Shown here piece by piece: positions 33,994-43,035 of a stretch of 64,000 nucleotides of DNA. This DNA comes from Saururus chinensis (taxonomy: Eukaryota > Streptophyta > Magnoliopsida > Piperales > Saururaceae). How positions within the stretch are numbered: the stretch's first letter is position 1; every line of letters starts with the position of its first letter. The position numbers were made by a program, and so were the translations under genes. The notes beneath the pieces are model-generated. The model worked only from the letters and a program-made list of their open reading frames with translations, searched no databases and was not told where the DNA came from. Location: contig CP141143.1 of assembly GCA_035235625.1 (NCBI GenBank), forward strand, positions 37,681,178 to 37,745,177, written 5' to 3'.

Positions 33994-34558
33994 TTCGAGC
34001 TAGCAGATTGTGATAACCTTAAATTCACAAGAAATTTGTTGTAAACTAAAAGTATATGTATATAAAAGTTTCATATTTACATTATACAAAAGAAGTGTAT
34101 GAAATACACTTGTCAAGCCAAAAGACTCTATTTACATCAAAAGTGTAGCGACTACACTTGACAACTGCAAACCACACCAAGCACAACCATACATTTGGCA
34201 ACTATAACTAAAAACAAGCACAACCCCAAGCATTCAAACGTTTAAGGGAAAATTTTCCTATATGGGCACCGGAAGAAGTAATGTCCATCCTTTTCACAGA
34301 TAGGGCATAGTTTAGGTAATGGTTCTGTGTACCATGGGCATTGATAGAAGTAATACCCTCTCTGCTCACACAGTACACAGATTTCTGGCAGTTGATCTGT
34401 GTACCATACTATGCCTTTTCCCCTATCTCCCCAGTGCGCACTTGCAAGAGGTTCAGATCGACGTCTCTCATAGGGTTATGTATCCCTTCCCCCCTAATAA
34501 TATTTTCCCACACCGCTTCCTCTTCTGGGACTACCATCATCCCCTCTTCGTCCACATT
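33994..34558. other. Chromovirus leader between acidic ORF and gag
   Basis: Untranslated leader. Plus-strand ORFs here (34319-34675) are antisense shadows. A near-repeat of about 65-80 bp contains 'ctgtgtaccat(g/a)' twice (34323 and 34400) with 'agaagtaat' words nearby. I found no tRNA-complementary site after the LTR at 35133. Confidence 0.4.
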
Positions 34559-35074
34559 TTATATTATCTCACCCTCCTCTGCCTCTGGAACATTAATTAT
34601 CATGTCGTTCCAATAATATTGGTCATCCATTGGATCTACCTCCAATGGTTCTTCTTTCACCGGATTCTCTTCTAATGGTTCCTCTTCTATTGGATCCTCC
34701 TCCACCAGGTCTTCCTCCACTGGATCCTCCTCTAACAGGTCCTCCTCCACTGGATCCTCCTCTGACAAGTCCTCCTCCACTGGATCCTCCTCTGATAGGT
34801 CCTCCTCTACTGGATCCTCTTCCGACTGGTCTTCCTCACTGTCCTCGATCTCAATAGTTGAGTCAGAAATGTTGATTACAACATCTACCTCATCTATCGA
34901 GAGGGGAGAGTTAGGAATATTAACTATCTCCTGGACCTCATCGTTATTTTGGGAAAGGCCAGTAGTAATTTTTGAATTGGTTGAGGAGTTTGCCATAGTG
35001 TACTTCTTTTTGGCTTTTCTTGGTGGTGGTTTCCGGGCTGACATATCATATAAAGAGCCCGAAATAAGTTTCAT
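34559..35074 (-). CDS. Acidic repeat ORF in chromovirus leader
   Basis: An uninterrupted 171-codon ORF lies between the 5' LTR (ends 35134 on this strand) and gag (starts 33993), in the same orientation. The start gives MKLISGSLYDMSARKPPPRK, a basic, proline-containing head with KPPPRKAKKKY. The centre (about 34690-34830) is a run of ten-residue units like SEEDPVEEDL encoded by a 30-bp DNA tandem repeat. The tail is DQYYWNDMIINVPEAEEGEI. No known domain is recognised. Extra ORFs in leaders are uncommon in chromoviruses but known in other gypsy lineages. Unlike gag-pol it has no stop, although the tandem repeat alone would preserve openness in its section. Function unknown. Confidence 0.45.
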   Translation of the reverse strand: MKLISGSLYDMSARKPPPRKAKKKYTMANSSTNSKITTGLSQNNDEVQEIVNIPNSPLSIDEVDVVINISDSTIEIEDSEEDQSEEDPVEEDLSEEDPVEEDLSEEDPVEEDLLEEDPVEEDLVEEDPIEEEPLEENPVKEEPLEVDPMDDQYYWNDMIINVPEAEEGEII

Positions 35075-35133
35075 TTTCCGATTTTCCCATCAACTGAATT
35101 ATCATTCAAAACACAAAATAAGTTTCATTTAAT

Positions 35134-36791
35134 TGTCTACTCGGCACGTGTTATATTACACGTGAAACTGAACGTGATGGCCAACCTTCTGGACAGAATA
35201 CAAACATATGATACGTGGAGTTGACGCAAAGCTAATATTACATATAATTGTAAAACAGGACCTAGTCCAACTACACCACATGCAGAGTAGTTATATTACA
35301 AAATATAGGTCTATGAAGCCCATTTTAACAATCATAATATTACAAGAATATAGACAAAAATTGAAACTATGTAGACATTTCCTCTGTAGACACCTCCAGA
35401 TTGGTTTTTCTACCAACAGAGTCTAAGGTTGGGTGAGTATTTTTATACTTAGTAGGTGGAATTAAAATCTAATTTAATGCTAAGTAAAAGACCATAATAT
35501 TTTTTGCAAAATAGTTTCAAAATTAATTTCGAAAAAATACCGGTTCGTTCAATGACGATAAATCCAGAGTTGTGATACCGAACGACATTCCTCTGATGCT
35601 CATGGGGCAACATAAAGCTCATAAGGTAGGAGTTTTCCCATGACCCTCCATACCTATATGCGCTCCAGATACCGATCATTTCCTCGGTAGGTATCCAGAA
35701 AATATTATAATTCTAGGTTTAACCCTAGACTTATCCAGACAACACAAATACCCTGACATAAATCGGGGTATATAAAACATAACAAGTGTATAACTTTTTT
35801 CAGAAAACTCAAGCACATTTGTATAATGGAATAAAAACGATACATAAAAGGCAAGCACATGAGCAGAGCATAAGCTAGAGTTTAAGACCCCCTACCTTAG
35901 AATTGGGGTGCAAAGTTTGTGGCTGTAAAGTGCTTGTATGGAAAATCCGGCCTCGTCACAGCTTCTGGCACCTTCGATTTAATTAGAAATGCCTTTTGAA
36001 CGTGTCAAATCGGACTTAAAACTGCTCAGAATAGAGGGTCGAAAGTTTTAACTGTGGTAAAAGTGAATAGTAAAAATAAAATGGGAATGTATATATATAG
36101 GAGGGGCGGACTGTGCAACGCGCGACGCGTGTCCGCGCGGTGTACCCACGCATAGCGCGGTGGCACCGTGCATCGTACAGTTCCATCGCACGAAACTGTG
36201 CATGTCACGCGGTTACTGCACGGGTCTACGCAGTAACGCGGACGACACTTGGGTTCCGCGTGTCACGCTGACCTGCGGCTGGCGCGTGGCCCGCAACGCG
36301 GGCCACGCGAAACCAGGTGCCGCGCGAGTACACCGCATGGTGCTGATCCACATGCGGATTGCGGGCCCGCCATGTGGGCAAACCGCACGATGTCGCGCAT
36401 CACATGGTCAAATGTGGGCTGACGCAATGGTTGCATCAGCCTACAATAAAATATTTTTTTTCTTTTTTTTCCAAAACTTTAAATCGCTATAACTTTTTAC
36501 CTATACATCGGAATTATACGTTCTTGGTACTGTTGGACTCGTATCGACGAGCCCTTCAAAATGAGACTACTTAAGGATAGGCTTTACCGCATTTTTATCA
36601 TGGGCTCGCTTATGATGCGTGCTCCCACGATTGCTACATACGGCCACCACCTCCGATTCAAGTGCTTTAAAACCTTTATGTTTGGTTTTTAGAGTTCTAC
36701 AACATTCATTTAGGTCCAACATTCAAAATAATATTCTATTAATATATAAATATTCTAATAGTAGAACATACCTAATATCTAGGTTGTCACA
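35134..36791 (-). repeat. 5' LTR of the chromovirus
   Basis: About 1658 bp, the partner of 27942-29516. It starts (minus) TGTGACAACCTAGATATT and ends GCCGAGTAGACA. It is longer than the 3' LTR mainly because of a GC-rich block (36110-36400) with repeated 'cgcgcg/gcacgg' words. Confidence 0.85.
36088..36100 (-). promoter_or_regulatory. Putative TATA box in chromovirus 5' LTR
   Basis: The minus strand reads CTATATATATACA, downstream of the GC-rich block. The same motif sits at the equivalent place in the 3' LTR (28897-28908). Its position inside the LTR suits the retroelement promoter; the start site is not determinable. Confidence 0.4.
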
Positions 36792-37900
36792 AGTAATCAT
36801 CATGCCCCCTTCAAGACGCTATTTAAACTTTCTACCATATTTGTAGTCATCATAACAAATCTTCTAAAATCATTGTTAGCAATAGACTACTATCTAGGGT
36901 GCAATCCTTCTCCTAAGAGAAGTAGTTTAGCCTTGGGACTTTCCTGACCAATGAAGTCTATTTTAGCATCTAATTGTTCAACATCAGTACACATATTGCT
37001 GCCCCAATCAAGTTTGCTAGTGTATCATTTTTGAACTCCTTAAAATTTGCCTTTATGTGATGGATGCAATATCGATGGTAGAAGAATGGCAGGGCAAAAA
37101 TCTCAGGCATGGCCTTCTAAAGCCCCTTATGTTCATCTGAAATGATTGTGACATTCGTCATATCCATAAGTGCATTATCCCTCAATTGACTTAAGAACTA
37201 TTGCCAATTTTCATAATCTTCCTTTGCTACTATCCTGAATGCTAGAGGAAATAATCTATTGTTCTCGTCTATAGCCATTGCAGCCATAAGAGCTACAAGA
37301 TACCTGTTGTACAAGTGAGTGGCATTGACACTAATTACCAGGATGCAATGCCCAAACCCCTATATAAAAGGCCCAAATGCCCAAAACATCCACATAAATC
37401 TCCAACATGGGCCGCCATCTACTAAATCAGACTCTAACTTGCATTAGGTACTGGGATTCACATCTTGCACTACCTTGAGGTACATTGGCAACAATTTGTA
37501 TGATTTAGCCCAATCCCCATATATGGCTTTTATGACCATATTCCTTGTCGCCTATGTTTTTTAATAACAAATATCAACGTGGAACCTCTCCTTCATTCGT
37601 TGAATAATATCACCTAGTGTGAGAGTTAATTTAGCTTGGATGGCGAGCATTATGACCTTGGAAACAAATGATGCACTACATTGCCTATATCAGTGCTAAG
37701 ATGGGCATTCTTACAAGTGTGGTCACCTCCATATGCCTTCATTTTAAAGTACCCTACACCCCTCTTCATTTATCCATGAACTCTCCAAGGACAAGTACTA
37801 TCAATACGCTTAATTGTGTACTCTGACATATTTATACGTAGAACCTTGTATTAGACATGATTCCTAATTGAAAACTCCCTCGAGGCTATGACAAATGCCT
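36792..37900 (-). pseudogene. MULE transposase, N-terminal and catalytic part
   Basis: Minus-strand phrases in order: CPWRVHG and GYFKMKAYGGDHTC (zinc-binding N-terminal region, about 37690-37800), ILVISVNATHLYNRYLVALM (about 37295-37350), AIDENNRLFPLAFRIVAKED (about 37230-37290), then NVTIISDEHKGLQKAMPEIF (about 37095-37155) and MMTTNMVESLNSVLKGA (about 36800-36855). This is the MuDR/MULE transposase core. The first catalytic Asp, usually in 'DGTHL', is replaced by Asn here (NATHL). Stops, for example two adjacent ones after LKGA, interrupt it. It is truncated at 36791 by the chromovirus and resumes at 27941. Confidence 0.82.
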
Positions 37901-37943
37901 CTTTATCCCCAAAGATGTTCCCAACATATAACTCTTCTTCATT

Positions 37944-38264
37944 TCATTGCTCCATATCCATAGCACAATTAACTGTCGCATCTATCTCCTTATCTATGAT
38001 ATGTGCATAGATTGGCTCCTCCTCGTTATAGCATGACATCTCTTCATCATCCACATTCATGTCATTCCCGACAATTGTATTGTCTACTGCATCATCCCCC
38101 TCGCTATCAACCATCTGTTGAGGACTTTCCTCACCTATGATACCTTCTTCATTTATACCATACTCTTCTTCACTTGCTTTGCGAATATTATCTTCACCTT
38201 CATTGGCCTCATTTACATCAACATCATCATCATAGACATAGGCGCCCCTACACATAAATGTCAC
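37944..38264 (-). pseudogene. Acidic N-terminal region of MULE transposase
   Basis: A 106-codon ORF very rich in Asp and Glu (for example EGEDNIRKASEEEYGINEEG, then NMNVDDEEMSCYNEEEPIY) immediately upstream of the zinc-binding region on the same strand. MuDR-type transposases commonly have such acidic N-termini. It was probably part of the same gene or its first exon; I cannot place the real start. Confidence 0.55.
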
Positions 38265-39594
38265 ACGTATTGAGTTTCATATCACTGAAACACTTCTTTA
38301 AAAACTAAAAATGTTAGATTTATTTATAAATATATATGTTTCCTTTGGATTGGATGGTCCAACATTAGTATGCCCAGTGAGCTTTGAGTTCCAAGCCATG
38401 CATTGCCTTGAGACATTTCAATGTTAAATGTCTCATGTATATGCGATGCGTACCTTCCACATTACGTACAAAATTCATAATTTAATATCCTAATTTTCAT
38501 TGGCAATTATAAGATTCACACAAGATTCACATCTTAAGAAAGCTTACCTCCAATTAGATCCACTTCCATCGACAATAGGTGTAGACGACCTATGGCGTTC
38601 ATTTGAAGCTACTATCATCGATAAATTTTCTTCTTCATTATCATCTACTCGCATTTGCATGTGCCTTCAACCACTCACATTTCTTTCAGAGATCCTATGT
38701 GAACTCCTACTTGCATTGCACCCTTCACTAGGCACTCAGGCCTCTATTTAGAGAAATAGCTCGAAACAAAATACATAGACAAATGGTGAAACATTTGTCT
38801 TAATGATGCATCATCATCTACACATAGTAGTCCCGATCTCCATGCATATATCTAAATATTACATTGTATAGTAATTTTCCATCTACTTTAATCCCAACCA
38901 ACTTTGCTAGCTACTTGCATCTCAAGTTCATCATAAGTAGATAGTTTCTTGATGAATAATCCATTTGTGCCCCCCTTCACGGTGAAGCATAAAAACTAAC
39001 CATTTCCTCCGCCATCTCTATTCACTTAATTCATAACCAATAAATTACAGAAATAATACATTAGACAATTACTTCAAAATAACTACTTAACTTAATGAAT
39101 TATGAGGATCTATTAATCAAACTTAATCAAGCAATTCCACTCAAACAACAAAAATCATATCACAATTCCATAGCACAATTTAACTCCCTTAACATAAGAA
39201 CTTAAAAAAACTAGGAAAATAAAATCACACACCAACTTTCCATCTATATTACAGAACAAGAAATCAAAATGAAACCCTTAAATCAACAAAAATGCAACCA
39301 ATCTGTGAACTCTTTCTTGTTGTCTTGATATAGTCCACGATATAAAAAAAAAAAAACTAAAATTACCAAAAAACAACCTATATGTAATGCAATTTTGATG
39401 TCTTGATTATAGAACAAGAAATAAAAAAACAAACCCTTCAAGCGATGAAAATTCAAACAAGGTGTCATGCTAACTTGCTGTCTTGATTACAAACCACAAA
39501 ATTAAAAACTAAAACCTTAAATCACCTACAACACAACCAATCTATCTTGAAGTCTTAATGTTTTGATTATAGAATAAGAAATCAAAAAATACCT
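38265..39594. other. AT-rich 5' region of the MULE element
   Basis: No gene. 39240-39600 contains three or four loose repeats of a ~110-bp unit with 'atcttgatta(t/c)agaacaagaaat' and 'aaaacccttaaa(t/g)c' words, reading like a decayed tandem array. Confidence 0.4.
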
Positions 39595-40110
39595 TCAGGC
39601 GAAGGAACTATAGGTGGACAAATTTGGGGTCTGATGATGAAGGGTGGACGGATCTGGGCAAATGTTCAAAGAAACTCTGGGTAGAGGGCCTCTAGATGGA
39701 GTAGATTTGCACTGAGGGGCTCTGGGGGGAAGAGCTTCAGGCTGAGGGACTGATGGCGGCAAATGGCGACACAAAATGTAGCGACACATAGCGACAAATG
39801 CAGTGGCACTCTGAAAGGAAACGATCGAGAGGCTCTGGAAAGAAACAGTCGAGAGGGGGGATGGGGACGGGCATGTAAATATAGTGAACTTCATCCTTCA
39901 GAAGGATGAAATGAACTTTAAGTGGATTTTGTCCTTTTGAAGGACAAAATTAGTTTGAAGTTGCTGTTTTTGCCCGAGGAATGTGAATGCAAGTGATTTT
40001 GTCTTTCAGGGCAAAATCAACATAAAACTCATTTCGTCCTTCAGAAGGACAAATAAAAAAAAAAAATGTAATGCAGGTGCCAACACTTTGTTGGTGCCTA
40101 CATGGCCAAA
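39595..40110. repeat. Array of short hairpins, probable transposon terminus
   Basis: Successive imperfect palindromes: 'ttcatccttcagaaggatgaa' halves around 39891-39911, 'ttttgtccttttgaaggacaaaa' halves around 39927-39949, 'attttgtctttcagggcaaaat' halves near 39996, 'ttcgtccttcagaaggac' near 40034, and 'ggtgccaacactttgttggtgcc' halves near 40076-40098. Such subterminal palindromes mark ends of CACTA or MULE elements. It may be the 5' end of the MULE-PMD element; the matching other end was not found. Confidence 0.5.
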
Positions 40111-41275
40111 ACGTATACCACTTTGGGAAATATTTTTCTCTATCTATGAATTTGGTAATTTTTTTTAATATTATTTTAATAATTTTCTCTTGAAAGTATA
40201 TTAAATATATTAGTTGGTGACGTGTATACCAAAAAATCAATATGGTTCAAGTGGTTATTATTTCATTATAAGTCATTTGGGTGTGTTCCACTTTGAATCC
40301 TGCCGCTTCCCAAAAAAAATTTAGCTTTGCTGTCTCAACTAGACTGAACTAGCCCAATGGGAAGGACTAGTGTAGCTTGCTCAACAGGTCCAGTTTGAAC
40401 CTGGTTTGACTAGTTAGTCCGATCCGGATTTTAAAATAGTGATCAAAACTATGCATAATTATTCTGTGTATTTAAGTCTCCATAATATGCTTAGATTAGT
40501 GATGTGCTGAAGTTGTATTTGGAATTGATTTGACATGAAAAATAGGAGTTGACAATTTCTAAAACTTGAAGGTTGAAGACTAAATAAACTTTTTTTATTC
40601 AAGGTCAATTTTACACACACTCACATGCAAAAAAAACTGAGACATTAATTAGAAAAACCTTAGAAAGTGTTTTTAAAAGTTTTGGGAAAAAATAGGGAAA
40701 AATCACAAAAGCATTCATAAGCGATTGATCGGTTTAGAATATGCTTGTGAAAAGGATTGATTGACTATGAATGTTCAAGAAATTTTCTAGTAGAAGGCAA
40801 AATTGATTAAACGTTTGTCTAATTGATTGATCATTTTAATTTTGTCCATCACAATAACTTTAATGATTGATCACAGGTTGAAAGGATTGATTAGGTGATT
40901 TAGATGCCAATTGCAGTACCCTGATCGATACATTGTTTGGCTTGAAGGATTGATCATTTAAGGTTCTAGAATTGAACAGTTCATGTAATGATAGATCGCC
41001 TTGAGGAATGATAATCAGTCAACGAAATAGTTCCCTAGTTTAAGCAATCTATAATAGAGTCTTTCCTAACTAGGTCACCTTAACCCTAGCCACCTTGGGA
41101 GACCATCTATGGGCTAGCTTTGAACAAAATAACATAAGGGAAAACCATTCTTGGGAGAGAAAAATTGAGTATTTTAATTGAATAGTTTTTTCCCTAAATC
41201 ACTTAAGATTTAAGTGCAAATTAAGAAAGGTGTTACACCTAAACTATTGATTCATTAAATTGAGACAAAGTTTAG
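40111..41275. other. AT-rich stretch with GATTGATC-type words
   Basis: No gene. Between 40720 and 41020 the words 'gattgatc', 'ttgatcg' and 'attgatca' occur about ten times. The stretch reads like a decayed LTR or leader. Confidence 0.35.
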
Positions 41276-42610
41276 GGTTATATTACTTGCAAGTGTACAA
41301 GTGGATGTAGTCTTGCAAGGTCGAATCTAAAAGGATTGCCTTTGTGTGACTATCACAATGATTATAAAATAAGAGGTGTAAAGAAAAATTAATAGAGAAA
41401 AAGTAAAAGAGTATTGAGGTAATAAAGAGTTAAGAAATAAATAAGATAAACACTAAGGCATTGAGGGTCATTGTAACATCTAGTGATGTTCTTCACGTGT
41501 TCTATTATCTCAGTTAGAATTGAATGAAAATTCTATCTAACTGGAAGAAATGAACATTAAAAGCAAAAACAAAGATAGAAAATACTTTGGATAGATGAAG
41601 GATAAAAAAATTCTTTCTTCAAGAGTTCTATATATCAAACTATAAAAGATTAAGAAGGAGAGCCTACAAGCATCTTATGTATTAAGATCACAAAGAAACA
41701 AGAAGAATAATAATATTAAATAAACATAACTTCAAATAACTAATACTTACATGAAACCATTGATGAAACATGTATATAATTCCATTAGATTGTTACTAGC
41801 CTTAGCTAGAATTCTTAAAAAGTCATTACAATAAAACTAAAAATCAAAATTACAAAAGAAGAGAAAAATAGAAAAAAATAGCTCCGAAAGGAGGAGATGA
41901 TGCATCTCCCATGTCTACCCCTCTTTTTATAGGAGTAGAAGTTGTTGTTTCAATGGGGAAGCTCCAATCATATCCCTTGATTGCTTCCTCATTGATTGCT
42001 TGATTGGTTGCTTATTTGGATATGATTAGATTCTAAATTAATAAAATAAATCAATGATTTATTTAGCAAATAAGTATCCTTTAGTTATCCAAAAATCTTT
42101 ATCATCTTTCCTTATGTGTATCAATCACAATAAGTGAAAAGATCCCCAATATGTTGGCCTCTGGTTAATTGACTAGTTATCCATTTTCATATCAAATTGG
42201 ACCCATATATCTTTAGAATTATAAATTTCTTCCTAAAGTAGAGATTTTTTCCGCGAAAATCTTCTTTTTAATGCCACTAGAATCATATCCATCTAAATTT
42301 TAGATAGAAAGATATGACAGAAATACTAAGGATGTATCCATTTGTCAAAATCATCTTCTTCCCGAATTTGGTTTTCTTGATGCAAATGTGAAATCTAATA
42401 GATCCACAAGGTTATGTTCGACAATTCTATTCATTTTTAGACCATTAAGAGCCCATTCTTGACCTTGAGTAGCTTTAGGTAGTTGGGCTTGGCTTCCTCT
42501 TCCACCTGGATCCTATCGAAGCCTATTTGAACATGTGAACACAACGAAGGTCCAACTCACCTATTCAAAATATAAATGACCCAAATAAGTAGTGAATTAA
42601 TACAAAATAA
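41276..42610 (-). repeat. LTR-like repeat, copy 2 of the 17.3-kb family
   Basis: Aligns by eye with 17290-18720: 'aagtg(t/c)acaagtggatgtag', 'tgactatcacaatgatta', 'gaggagatgatgc', 'tttttataggagtagaag', 'atgccactagaatcatatc'. Differences are frequent, so the copies are old. It has no coding capacity. The start phrase 'ttgcaagtgtacaagtgg' resembles the sequence at 1253, pointing to related LTRs read on the minus strand. Confidence 0.55.
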
Positions 42611-43035
42611 GGTTAAAATTCAAGGGGAGTTGAATAAGCTCAACATCAACAATAAAAAAGGAGTTTTGTTTGAAGTGTTTTGAAGGATATGAAGACAACC
42701 TTGAAGTGAGAAAATTTCAAAGATCAACGGGGTGACTTGTAAGCTAATGACTTCAAAAGGAAAAGGGGTTTCTTGTGTCGGGCAGAGATTTATAGTTGAT
42801 CTTGAAAGATCTAATCCTTAGTACATTGATTTTAGCCGATGAGTGGCAATTGTAGTTTTTTTCCTTCTTTGGGTTTTCACATAAATTCTGTGTGTCTGAT
42901 GTAGTGATTGCATGCATGATGTGTTGATTATTTAGTTGCTTGATCTTCAAGTTGCACTAGTTTTTCAACTTTTAATTCCTGCACAATAGAGGCCATAACT
43001 TGTAGTTTGTAAATCTAGCTAAGTATTTGATCTAT
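42611..43035. other. Unrecognised AT-rich sequence
   Basis: No gene or repeat recognised between the 41.3-kb repeat and the LTR at 43036. A short minus-strand ORF at 42753-42950 has no motif. Confidence 0.4.

Larger units (their letters stand above)
27942..36791 (-). mobile_element. Ty3/gypsy chromovirus, near-complete but defective
   Basis: About 8.85 kb on the minus strand: 5' LTR 35134-36791, acidic leader ORF, gag, protease, reverse transcriptase, RNase H, integrase, chromodomain-like tail, polypurine tract and 3' LTR 27942-29516. LTRs start TGTNACAACC and end GAGTAGACA or GAGTGGACA. Flanking bases (ttaat and agtaa) do not give a clear target duplication. It splits a MULE transposase gene. 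Several in-frame stops and at least two frameshifts abolish the polyprotein. The domain order (integrase after RNase H) establishes Ty3/gypsy; the tail LEEATWELESDM suggests a Tekay/Reina-type chromovirus. Confidence 0.88.

Noticed and set aside
34319..34857. Plus-strand ORFs including a Pro/Leu repeat protein (34630-34857)
   Set aside because: Antisense of the acidic-repeat ORF and leader of the minus-strand chromovirus.
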